Positions 45,437 through 52,261 of a stretch of DNA of 64,000 bases are shown here, piece by piece (the first letter of the stretch is position 1; each line of letters begins with the position of its first letter). Source of the stretch: Phycisphaerales bacterium. Lineage in GTDB: Bacteria > Planctomycetota > Phycisphaerae > Phycisphaerales > UBA1924. The notes beneath the pieces are model-generated. The model searched no databases, was not told the origin of the DNA, and saw nothing but the letters and a program-made list of their open reading frames with translations. The position numbers were made by a program, and so were the translations under genes. The DNA is taken from positions 1 through 64,000 of the forward strand of contig JADLCX010000030.1 of NCBI GenBank assembly GCA_020846975.1. Direction: 5' to 3'.

Positions 45437-46042
45437 TCAGCGGCCCGCCGCGATGCGGTCGGACAGCGTGTGCAGGAGCAACTCCCAGTGTGAGGCCTGT
45501 TCGGGCAGGTCATAGCCGATCGAGTCGGCAAGGCCCGACCAGTCCTGCGCGGTGAGGGCGCGCTTGAGCTCGGCGAGCCTCCCGGCGAGGTCCTGCACCG
45601 ACTGCGAGAGCGGGCGACCGCCGACCTCGCTGCCCAGCCCGATGCCCGTCAGCGCTGCGCCATCGACCACCACGCGGTAGACCTGCGACCAGATCGTCAT
45701 CGTCTCTGAGAGCAGCGGCATGGCGGCCTCCAGCCGCCCCGTCTGGATCGCCTCGGCGGCCCGGGTGTGCACCGGGCGCGAGGCCGCCAGTTCACCGGCG
45801 GCGTGCCGCATCGACTCGGCCACCAGCGAGCGGGGATCGGCCGTGGCGCAGCGGACTTCGGACTCGGGCTCTTCGGCATCGGTCGGCTGCTCCAGCAGGT
45901 GCTGCGGGACCGGCTGGCCGTCGCGGAGAACCTCGACCACCACGCGGCCGTTTTTTTCCGCCGATTCCCGCACCGCGGCGAGCGCGGCGGCGAGGGTCGG
46001 CGTGGCGATGGAGACGGGTTCGTTGTCGAGGTAGACGCGCAT
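45437..46042 (-). CDS. Unrecognised 201-residue protein
   Basis: This soluble, mostly helical 201-residue protein opens MRVYLDNEPVSIATPTLAAALAAVRESAEKNGRVVVEVLRDGQPVP, resembling a small beta-grasp or regulator-like N-terminus. The rest is helical (SLVAESMRHAAGELAASRPVHTRAAEAIQTGRLEAAMPLLSETMTIWSQVYRVV). I do not recognise a family. It has no Shine-Dalgarno sequence; a TACCCT hexamer (minus strand, 46055-46050) lies 7 bases before the ATG, so it may have its own leaderless promoter although it sits in a minus-strand run with the LpxB-N and GT2 genes. Confidence 0.55.
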   Translation of the reverse strand: MRVYLDNEPVSIATPTLAAALAAVRESAEKNGRVVVEVLRDGQPVPQHLLEQPTDAEEPESEVRCATADPRSLVAESMRHAAGELAASRPVHTRAAEAIQTGRLEAAMPLLSETMTIWSQVYRVVVDGAALTGIGLGSEVGGRPLSQSVQDLAGRLAELKRALTAQDWSGLADSIGYDLPEQASHWELLLHTLSDRIAAGR

Positions 46043-46090
46043 CGGCTTGAGGGTACTCCGCCCTTGCGGGCCGGGAGCCGCGCCGCGCGG

Positions 46091-46765
46091 CTAGTCCTGG
46101 ACGGCGCTGTCCGCGGCGGCCTTGCGTGTGTTCCGCCGCTTCTGCTTGTAGATCAGCCGCAGGTTCCGGGCGTAGATCACCAGCCCCGAGGCCTGGCCGA
46201 GGATGCCGACGGGGTCCTGCCGCCAGACGAAGTAACTGAACAGCGTCACGGCCCCGAAGAGGCTGAACCACCAGAAGCTCTCGGTGATGACGCTCTGCCG
46301 CTTCTTCTCGCTGACGATCCACTGCAGCACCATGCGGCCGCTGAAGGCGAGCTGGCCCAGCACGCCGATGCCGACCCACACGATGCTGACCCAGCTGGTG
46401 ATGTTGAGCGCGCGGAACACGGGGTTGCCGTCGGCGTTGACGGTCTGCTCGACGAACCGCTCGCCGAAGAGTTCCCGAGCCTCGGCGAGGGCGAGTTCGC
46501 GCGGGGTGGCGGGGCCGTCCTTGATCCAGAGGCGGAACCGCGGCTGAGGGTGCGAGACGTCGGGAACGTGGCACTCCAGCAGGCCGCGGGTGTTCCCGAT
46601 CCGCACGGTCTGGGTGAGCGCGCCGGGCCGGGTCGGGAACCGCGGCCGGCCGTTGGGCCCGAACGCGATCCACAGCCCCAGCGCGAGCACGATGACCATC
46701 AGCGCGGCGGGCTCCCACTTGATCTTCTTCTTCCCGGCCTGTTCGCCGGCGCGGGCGGCGTTCAT
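46091..46765 (-). CDS. Membrane protein with lipid-A-disaccharide-synthase N-terminal (LAB_N) domain
   Basis: This 224-residue protein has an N-terminal hydrophobic helix, a periplasm-like segment of about 80 residues, and then three closely spaced membrane helices of the LAB_N type: SIVWVGIGVLGQLAFSGRMVLQWIVSEKKRQSVITESFWWFSLFG...GILGQASGLVIYARNLRLI. This domain, also found fused to LpxB, resembles small SWEET-like membrane proteins and often accompanies dolichol-phosphate-mannose-like glycosyltransferases. Its start overlaps the GT2 stop (ATGA, 46765-46762), so the two are translationally coupled and probably work together on a glycolipid. Confidence 0.8.
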   Translation of the reverse strand: MNAARAGEQAGKKKIKWEPAALMVIVLALGLWIAFGPNGRPRFPTRPGALTQTVRIGNTRGLLECHVPDVSHPQPRFRLWIKDGPATPRELALAEARELFGERFVEQTVNADGNPVFRALNITSWVSIVWVGIGVLGQLAFSGRMVLQWIVSEKKRQSVITESFWWFSLFGAVTLFSYFVWRQDPVGILGQASGLVIYARNLRLIYKQKRRNTRKAAADSAVQD

Positions 46766-47646
46766 GGGCGGCTTCCCGCCACGGTCTCGGCCTCGCTCCG
46801 CGCCCTCGGCGATCCCTCCGCGAACTCCGCGTTGTCCGGCCCCGCGTGCTCGATCGCCCGTCGCGGGCCGACCTCGGTGTGCTCCACCGGCCGCCGCCGG
46901 TTCCGCATGTACCGCACCGCGAACAGATCGACCAGGCCGGGGATCGCCCGCTTGACGATCCCCATCCCGTACTTGGTCGTGCCCGCGACCCGTGGCCGGT
47001 GGTTCACGGGCATCTCGACCACCGTGCACCCCATGTGCCGCGCGGTGGCGGGGATGAACCGGTGCATGCCCTTGAACGTCAGCGGCAGCCGCACCGCGAC
47101 CTCTCGCTTCATCACGCGGAGCGAGCAGCCGGTGTCGCGGATTGTGTCGCCCAGCAGCCGGCGACGGAATGCCCGGCCGATCGCCGAGGTTCGCCGCCGC
47201 ACCCAACTGTCCTTGCGCGCGTGCGAGCGGTCGCCCTGCACCATGTCCGCGTTCTTCTCGCGGAGCAGCGCGAGCATCTTCGGCAGGTCCGCGGGGTCGT
47301 TCTGCAGGTCGGCATCCAACGTCGCGATCAGCCGCCCGCGGGCCGCGGCGAAGCCGGCGAAGAAGGCGGCCGATTGCCCGTTGCCCTTGCCCGGCGGCGT
47401 GTTCCGCATGGCGATCGCCCGCAGGTGCGGGCGCGAGGGCATCATCTCGACCAGCCTCGCGCGGGTGGCATCGGTCGAGCCGTCATCGACGATCAGGACC
47501 TCGTACGCGATGCCCAGCGGCCCGACCGCCCCTTCGATCTGCCGGACCAGTTCCTGAATGTTCTCCTCCTCGTTGTGGGCCGGGGCCATGACGGTGAGGT
47601 CGATGGTCGGGACCTGTGGGGGAGAGGTCGGAGCGGTCGCGGGCAT
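46762..47646 (-). CDS. GT2 glycosyltransferase (dolichol-phosphate mannose synthase/ArnC-like)
   Basis: This 294-residue enzyme has a GT2 fold: LTVMAPAHNEEENIQELVRQIE, EVLIVDDGSTDATRARL, the GKGNGQSAAFFAGFAAARGRLIATLDADLQNDP segment with the DAD metal site, and a RDTGCSLRVMKREV acceptor region. It lacks the usual C-terminal membrane helices, which the coupled LAB_N protein may supply. The likely role is sugar transfer to a polyprenyl phosphate for outer-membrane glycolipid synthesis. The open frame runs back to 48039 through a 21-bp repeat array; I use the ATG at 47646, which has a TATCAT hexamer 5 bases upstream and starts just before the conserved domain. Confidence 0.85.
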   Translation of the reverse strand: MPATAPTSPPQVPTIDLTVMAPAHNEEENIQELVRQIEGAVGPLGIAYEVLIVDDGSTDATRARLVEMMPSRPHLRAIAMRNTPPGKGNGQSAAFFAGFAAARGRLIATLDADLQNDPADLPKMLALLREKNADMVQGDRSHARKDSWVRRRTSAIGRAFRRRLLGDTIRDTGCSLRVMKREVAVRLPLTFKGMHRFIPATARHMGCTVVEMPVNHRPRVAGTTKYGMGIVKRAIPGLVDLFAVRYMRNRRRPVEHTEVGPRRAIEHAGPDNAEFAEGSPRARSEAETVAGSRP

Positions 47647-47651
47647 CGCTG

Positions 47652-47657
47652 ATGATA
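47652..47657 (-). promoter_or_regulatory. Candidate -10 box TATCAT, 5 bases before the GT2 start
   Basis: TATCAT on the minus strand matches TATAAT at five of six positions, and the start codon follows after 5 bases with no Shine-Dalgarno sequence. This suggests a leaderless transcript. It also argues against translation starting further upstream in the repeat array. Confidence 0.4.
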
Positions 47658-47726
47658 CGGTGGTGGCGGGGTGAGACGCTCGGGTGGAAAAGGGGATGTG
47701 GACGACGGAACGTCCAATAAGGGTCG

Positions 47727-47894
47727 GAATCGCTCTGATTCGGGCCGGAATCAGGGCTGCTCCGGCCCGAATCAGGGCTGCTCCGGCCCGAATCGGGGCT
47801 GCTCCGGCCCGAATCGGGGCTGCTCCGGCCCGAATCAGGGCTGCTCCGGCCCGAATCGGGGCTGCTCCGGCCCGAATCAGGGCGGTTCGGCCCG
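47727..47894. repeat. 21-bp tandem repeat array, eight units, strongly conserved
   Basis: GAATC anchors occur exactly every 21 bases at 47727, 47748, 47769, 47790, 47811, 47832, 47853 and 47874. The consensus unit is GAATCRGGGCTGCTCCGGCCC. The array sits in the 462-base spacer between the divergent GT2 and ferredoxin genes. It leaves frames open on both strands, but neither extension has a sensible start. No spacers or cas genes are present, so it is not a CRISPR array. Confidence 0.9.
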
Positions 47895-47919
47895 TCGCCG
47901 GAATCTGTGTGACCGTCGC

Positions 47920-48030
47920 GGGGGGGGGGGAGGGGGGGCTGAAGGCCGTTTCCGGCCCGTTGAGGCCGCTTCCCCATCGCCGCGGCCTCATTTGAGGTCC
48001 GGTCCGACGCGGCGCCCCCCCTCCCCCCCC
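47920..48030. other. Inverted poly-G / poly-C tracts in the GT2-fdx spacer
   Basis: An 11-G run, A and 7 G (47920-47938) face CCCCCCC-T-CCCCCCCC (48014-48030) about 80 bases away. They could pair into a long hairpin, or form G-quadruplex/i-motif structures. Otherwise the region shows no gene. Confidence 0.55.
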
Positions 48031-48108
48031 AATCACCAAAGGGCGCCCCGGAACCTACCATCCAATCGCCCTTATTCATCCGCCCTCCGACACCTTCCTC
48101 CACCGCCC

Positions 48109-48507
48109 ATGCACACCCACGGCGTCAAAGTCAACGCGGGCACCGCGACCAACACGATCAGGTACATCTGCGAGGACCCGCGGGCCGTGACCGGCACCGA
48201 CCAGCGCGAGCACATTGTCGATGGCGAGAAGGGGCACAACCTGCTCGAACTGGCGCTCGGCGCGGACATCAACATCGAGCACGCCTGCGGGGGCGTGTGC
48301 GCGTGCTCGACCTGCCACGTCTACGTCGAGGAGGGGCTTGACCTGCTGGCCGAATCGACCGAGGCCGAGGATGACCGCGTCGAGGAGGCCCCCGACATCC
48401 GCCGCAACTCGCGCCTGGCCTGCCAGTGCGAGATTCTCAGGCCCGGGAAGATCGTCGTCCGCGTGCCGGCGTGGAACCGCAACGCGGTGAAGGAAGTGCC
48501 GCACTAG
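48109..48507 (+). CDS. fdx: ISC-type [2Fe-2S] ferredoxin
   Basis: This 132-residue ferredoxin has the adrenodoxin/Isc-type cluster ligands: HACGGVCACSTCHVYV (C-x5-C-x2-C) and a later LACQC cysteine. The EEGLDLLAESTEAEDDRV segment also matches the family. Its role is electron supply to iron-sulfur cluster assembly or related reductions. The iscX gene follows 9 bases downstream, as in the E. coli isc operon, but iscRSUA-hscBA are absent. The ATG at 48109 gives a normal start; the longer open frame passes through the 21-bp repeat array and is not used. No clear ribosome-binding site is seen. Confidence 0.85.
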   Translation: MHTHGVKVNAGTATNTIRYICEDPRAVTGTDQREHIVDGEKGHNLLELALGADINIEHACGGVCACSTCHVYVEEGLDLLAESTEAEDDRVEEAPDIRRNSRLACQCEILRPGKIVVRVPAWNRNAVKEVPH

Positions 48508-48516
48508 GCGCCATTC

Positions 48517-48753
48517 ATGGGATTGAGCAGGACATTCGGCTGGCTGGAGGTTGACCGCATCGCCGAGGCGCTCGCCGATGCCCATCCGGGCATCGACCCG
48601 CTCACGGTCCGGTTCGTCGAACTCAGGAACCTGGTGCGGTCGCTCCCCGGGTTCGCCGAGGAGCCGGGCCACCCCGTCAACGAGAAGATCCTCGAGGCGA
48701 TCCAGTCATCGTGGCGAGGCGAGAGGCTCGACCGCGAGGATGACGAGGGCTGA
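48517..48753 (+). CDS. iscX: Fe-S cluster assembly protein IscX
   Basis: This 78-residue acidic protein matches IscX: FGWLEVDRIAEALADAHPGIDPLTVRFVELRNLV and a C-terminal NEKILEAIQSSW. IscX binds IscS and iron and modulates cluster assembly. It follows fdx by 9 bases on the same strand, the arrangement known from isc operons. Length is slightly above the E. coli protein. Confidence 0.9.
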   Translation: MGLSRTFGWLEVDRIAEALADAHPGIDPLTVRFVELRNLVRSLPGFAEEPGHPVNEKILEAIQSSWRGERLDREDDEG

Positions 48754-48772
48754 GCCCGCAACGGGGCCGCGG

Positions 48773-48801
48773 TTGATTCTTTCAAACAGACGTTTTATAC
48801 T
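48773..48801 (+). promoter_or_regulatory. Sigma-70-like promoter TTGATT-17-TATACT for the first TetR gene
   Basis: TTGATT (48773-48778), a 17-base spacer and TATACT (48796-48801) form the best consensus promoter in the window. Transcription would start at about the TTG start codon at 48807, so the mRNA is leaderless. The spacer holds AAAC-agac-GTTT (48784-48795), a possible operator for autoregulation. Confidence 0.6.
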
Positions 48802-48806
48802 CGTGC

Positions 48807-49499
48807 TTGAACCGTGCCGCTCCAGCCAGGCCGGCCGCGCCCGATGACACCGGCGCCACGCGCCTGAAGCTGCTCGAATCCGCGGGCGAGGTGTTCAGCA
48901 GGAAGGGCTTTCGCGACGCCACCATCCGCGAGATCTGCGGTCTCGCGGGGGCGAACATCGCGTCGGTGAACTACCACTTCCGCGACAAGCACGGTCTGTA
49001 CACCGAGGTGCTGCGCTACGCCGACCGGTGCGCTGTGCACATCGAGGCTTCCGAGCCCGTCGCGGGCGATGCGCGGCGCCGCCTGAGGCAGTTCATCAAG
49101 GCCTACATCGCGGCCATGCTCGATGTCGGCCGGCCCTCCTGGCACGGGCGGCTGATCGCCCGCGAGATGATGGAGCCTTCCCCGGCGCTCGACGCGATCG
49201 TGGCCCAGATCATCAGGCCGCGCAGCCGCGTGCTGTCGGACCTGGTGGAGGAACTGCTCGGTCCGGCGGCGACCGAGCGGCGGGTGATCCGGTGCAAGTT
49301 CAGCATCATCGGCCAGTGCCTGGCGTACCACTCCGGCCGGCACATCCACAAGCGTCTGCACCCGGGGTTCGAGCTGAGCTCCAAAGCCGCCGACGAGATC
49401 GCCGATCACATCGCCGACTTCTCGCTCGCGGCCATCGACGCTCTCCGCGCCGGCCACAAGCCGGCCCGACGGGCCGCCCGCGGGAGGCCCGGATCGTGA
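48807..49499 (+). CDS. TetR/AcrR-family regulator (CecR-like), first of two
   Basis: This 230-residue repressor has an N-terminal helix-turn-helix (LKLLESAGEVFSRKGFRDATIREICGLAGANIASVNYHFRDKHGLYTEVLR). The C-terminal ligand-binding domain opens with YIAAMLD...WHGRLIAREMMEPSPALD, as in CecR (YbiH)-type regulators of ABC exporters. The TTG start coincides with the expected transcription start of the promoter at 48773-48801. Its stop overlaps the GTG of the ABC permease gene (GTGA), so regulator and permease are coupled. Confidence 0.85.
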   Translation: MNRAAPARPAAPDDTGATRLKLLESAGEVFSRKGFRDATIREICGLAGANIASVNYHFRDKHGLYTEVLRYADRCAVHIEASEPVAGDARRRLRQFIKAYIAAMLDVGRPSWHGRLIAREMMEPSPALDAIVAQIIRPRSRVLSDLVEELLGPAATERRVIRCKFSIIGQCLAYHSGRHIHKRLHPGFELSSKAADEIADHIADFSLAAIDALRAGHKPARRAARGRPGS

Positions 49500-50671
49500 A
49501 CGCGCTCGCGCTCCGCATGCTGCTCGGCGACAGGGCCAAGTTCCTGGGCATCGTGTTCGGGATCGGCTTTGCCGCGTTCCTGATCACCCAGCAGGTCTCG
49601 ATCTTCGTCGGCCTGATGGCGCGGACGTTCGGGTTTCTCACCGATGCTTCTCTGCCGCAGGTCTGGGTGATGGACCCCAAGGTCCAGTTCATCGACGACC
49701 TCAAGCCGCTGCAGGACACGCAGCTCTACCGCGTGCGCGGGGTTGAGGGCGTGGCGTGGGCGATGCCGCTGTACAAGGGGCTGCTCCGCGCCCGGCTCGC
49801 GAACGGGGCGTTCCAGACGTGCAACGTGATCGGGATCGACGATTCGACACTGATCGGCGGACCGCCCGAGATGCTGCACGGGCGCATCGAGGACCTCCGC
49901 CGCGCCGACGGTGTTGTCGTGGACGATGTCGGCGCATCGGGAAAGCTCGCCAGGCCGGCCCCGGTCGATCCGTCCACGGGCAAGCCGATCGGCAAGCCGA
50001 CGCCGCTGAGGGTCGGAGACTTCCTCGAACTCAACGACCACCGCGCCGTCGTGGTCGGTATCTGCCGCGTGTCGCGGACATTCCAGAGCCAGCCGGTGGT
50101 CTACACGACCTACACGCGCGCCGTGACGTTCGCGCCGCGCGAGCGCAAACTGCTCAGTTTCGTCGTCGCGTCGGTCTCCCCGGGACGGGATGTCGAGTCG
50201 GTCGCGGCCCGGATCCGCGCGCAGACCGGGCTGGCCGCGTACACGTCCGGCGAGTTCAAGCGCATGACGGTCCTGTACTTCATGAGGTACACCGGCATCC
50301 CGCTCAACTTCGGCATCGCGGTCGTGCTCGGTTTTCTCGTGGGCACGGCCATCGCGGGCCAGACGTTCTACAACTTCACGCTGGACAACCTCAGGCAGTT
50401 CGGGGCCCTGAAGGCCATGGGCACGGGCAACCTGCGGCTGCTCCGGATGATCCTGCTGCAGGCGCTCCTGGTCGGGTTCATCGGCTACGGGCTGGGCGTC
50501 GGGTCCGCTTCGCTCTTCGCCTTCGTGCCCCTCGGCGAGCTGGCGTTCATGCTCCTGCCCCAGACGCTCGCGATCACCGGTGCGGCGATCGTGCTGATCT
50601 GTCTGGCCGCCTCGCTGCTGAGCATCCAGAAGGTCATGCGGCTCGAACCGGCGATCGTGTTCAAGGGGTGA
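49496..50671 (+). CDS. ABC exporter permease (DevC/MacB-like, FtsX domain)
   Basis: This 391-residue inner-membrane protein has one N-terminal helix (FLGIVFGIGFAAFLITQQVSIFV), a large periplasmic domain (about 45-255) and three C-terminal helices with an FtsX-type core (LNFGIAVVLGFLVGTAIAGQTFYNFTLDNLRQFGALKAMGTG). It resembles DevC, the permease of the DevBCA-TolC glycolipid exporter. The GTG at 49496 has GGGAGG 8 bases upstream and overlaps the TetR stop. The matching ATPase, fusion protein and outer-membrane channel follow after a second TetR gene. Confidence 0.85.
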   Translation: MNALALRMLLGDRAKFLGIVFGIGFAAFLITQQVSIFVGLMARTFGFLTDASLPQVWVMDPKVQFIDDLKPLQDTQLYRVRGVEGVAWAMPLYKGLLRARLANGAFQTCNVIGIDDSTLIGGPPEMLHGRIEDLRRADGVVVDDVGASGKLARPAPVDPSTGKPIGKPTPLRVGDFLELNDHRAVVVGICRVSRTFQSQPVVYTTYTRAVTFAPRERKLLSFVVASVSPGRDVESVAARIRAQTGLAAYTSGEFKRMTVLYFMRYTGIPLNFGIAVVLGFLVGTAIAGQTFYNFTLDNLRQFGALKAMGTGNLRLLRMILLQALLVGFIGYGLGVGSASLFAFVPLGELAFMLLPQTLAITGAAIVLICLAASLLSIQKVMRLEPAIVFKG

Positions 50672-50679
50672 GGGGTGGC

Positions 50680-50717
50680 TTGACTCGTGAACGGCGCAAG
50701 ATACGCTAACACTGTTA
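50680..50717 (+). promoter_or_regulatory. Promoter TTGACT-16-TACGCT overlapped by palindrome TAACA-C-TGTTA
   Basis: TTGACT (50680-50685) and TACGCT (50702-50707) form a plausible sigma-70-type promoter. The perfect palindrome TAACACTGTTA (50707-50717) covers the end of the -10 box and the expected start point, a typical TetR-type operator position for autorepression. The ATG at 50723 follows 5 bases later. Confidence 0.55.
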
Positions 50718-50722
50718 AGACG

Positions 50723-51475
50723 ATGAACACCGTATCGACCAGAAATCCCGCCCGGCCTGCCCGCCCGACCGGCGCCGACGCCGCGGCCACGCCCGCCGCC
50801 CGCCGCGCCCGCGAGCAGGCGGCCCTCCGCGAGAAGATCCTCGCGGCCGCGAGGGACCTGTTCGTTCGGCAGGGCTACGAGGCGGTCTCGATGCGACGGA
50901 TCGCCGAGGCGATCGAGTACACCCCGCCGGCGATCTACACCCATTTCCGGGACAAGTCCGAACTCATGCGGGAGCTCTGCCGCCGCGATTTCGAGACGCT
51001 CGCGGCCCGGTTTCTCAGGCTGCGTCGCGTGCACGACCCGGTCGAGCGGATCCTGCGCGCAGGCCTCGCGTACATCGCGTTCGCGGTCGAGCATCCGAAC
51101 CACTACCGCCTCATGTTCATGTCGCCGCCGCCGTGCGAGGCCGAGCCCGACAGCGAGTGCCTGCGTGGCATCGGTGATCCCGAGCAGGACGGATACGCCT
51201 TCCTGAACTTCAGTGTCGCGGACGCGATCACGCAGGGTCGATTCCGGCCCGAGTTCCGCGATGCCGAGTTCGTCAGCCAGGTGCTCTGGGCGGGTGTTCA
51301 CGGTCTGGCCTCGCTGCTGATCACCCACCGGGACGACCCGCTGATCAACTGGCACGGTGTGGAGAAACTCTCGCGGGGCATGTGCGAGTCGCTCCTGAGG
51401 GGCATGCTCACCGATCCCAGGAGTCTCGATCCCCGCACCCGGAAGGCCCCGAAGCCGAAAGGGGCGGCATCATGA
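50723..51475 (+). CDS. TetR/AcrR-family regulator, second of two
   Basis: This 250-residue regulator has an Ala/Arg/Pro-rich N-terminal tail, then a helix-turn-helix (KILAAARDLFVRQGYEAVSMRRIAEAIEYTPPAIYTHFRDKSELMRELCRRDF) and a TetR ligand-binding domain with FAVEHPNHYRLMFMSPPP. The ATG at 50723 is chosen because the promoter/operator at 50680-50717 lies directly upstream; a GTG at 50687 would place that operator inside the gene. The stop overlaps the ATPase start (ATGA, 51472-51475). Confidence 0.85.
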   Translation: MNTVSTRNPARPARPTGADAAATPAARRAREQAALREKILAAARDLFVRQGYEAVSMRRIAEAIEYTPPAIYTHFRDKSELMRELCRRDFETLAARFLRLRRVHDPVERILRAGLAYIAFAVEHPNHYRLMFMSPPPCEAEPDSECLRGIGDPEQDGYAFLNFSVADAITQGRFRPEFRDAEFVSQVLWAGVHGLASLLITHRDDPLINWHGVEKLSRGMCESLLRGMLTDPRSLDPRTRKAPKPKGAAS

Positions 51476-52248
51476 GCCTGCGCGGCAGCGCCTCCGCCAC
51501 ACTTCCGCCGCCGGCAGCCCAACCCGCTGATGCGGGTGTGGCCGTCCACTGCAAGGGTGTGGTCAAGGGCTACAACACCGCCAGCACGCGCGTCATGGCC
51601 CTCCGCGGGGTTGATCTCCAGATCCGCGCCGGCGAACTGATGATGCTCGTCGGTCCGTCGGGCTGCGGCAAGACCACCCTCATCTCCGTCATCGCCGGGA
51701 TTCTCGACCGCGATGAGGGCGAGTGCAGCGTGTTCGGGCACGACTTCGCCGCCATGTCGAGCGGTCAGCGCACCCGCTTCCGCGGCGAGAACGTCGGCTT
51801 TGTCTTCCAGGCGTTCAACCTCCTCCCCGCGCTCACCGCGGCCCAGAACGTCGCCGTCCCGCTGCTCATCAACGGCCTGCCGCAGCGAGAGGCCATCAAG
51901 GCCGGCCGCGAGATGCTCGCCCGCGTCGGGCTTGGCGACCGTACCGACTCGCTTCCCCGCGAACTCTCCGGCGGCCAGCAGCAGAGGGTCGCCATCGCCC
52001 GCGCGCTGGTCCACAAACCCCGGCTGATCGTCTGCGATGAGCCGACCAGCGCACTCGACCACGACACCGGGCACGTGATCATGCGCCTGCTCAAGAGTGT
52101 CGCGCTCGACAAGGACCGTGCCCTGGTCATCGTCACGCACGATGCACGCATCTTCGGCTTCGCCGATCGCATCGCGCTCATGGACGACGGGCACATCACC
52201 GGCATCTCGCGGCCGGAAACTCCCACCGCCACCCCCGCCGCCAACTGA
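51472..52248 (+). CDS. ABC exporter ATPase (DevA/MacB-N type)
   Basis: This 258-residue ATPase has Walker [10 protein letters not shown], a FQAFNLLPALTAAQNV Q-loop region, the signature [15 protein letters not shown], Walker [13 protein letters not shown] and a VIVTHDARIF H-loop. The short 'YNTASTRVMALRGVDLQI' opening is typical of the LolD/MacB/DevA group that pairs with FtsX-type permeases. It should power the permease at 49496-50671. The start overlaps the TetR stop and the fusion-protein gene follows 13 bases downstream. Confidence 0.9.
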   Translation: MSLRGSASATLPPPAAQPADAGVAVHCKGVVKGYNTASTRVMALRGVDLQIRAGELMMLVGPSGCGKTTLISVIAGILDRDEGECSVFGHDFAAMSSGQRTRFRGENVGFVFQAFNLLPALTAAQNVAVPLLINGLPQREAIKAGREMLARVGLGDRTDSLPRELSGGQQQRVAIARALVHKPRLIVCDEPTSALDHDTGHVIMRLLKSVALDKDRALVIVTHDARIFGFADRIALMDDGHITGISRPETPTATPAAN

Positions 52249-52261
52249 CAGGAGCCCGCCC

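Noticed and set aside
47727-47894. Regular repeats suggested a CRISPR array
   Set aside because: Units are contiguous 21-mers with no unique spacers, and no cas gene is near.
46762-48039. Long open frame giving the GT2 enzyme a 131-residue N-terminal extension
   Set aside because: The extension is the translated 21-bp array and G/C tracts; the frame is open only because the period is a multiple of three, and a good start with -10 box exists at 47646.
47671-48507. Ferredoxin frame extended across the repeat array
   Set aside because: Same cause; the ATG at 48109 matches ferredoxin N-termini.
49406-51355. 649-codon minus-strand frame opposite the exporter operon
   Set aside because: Antisense shadow with charged low-complexity composition; plus-strand genes are well supported.
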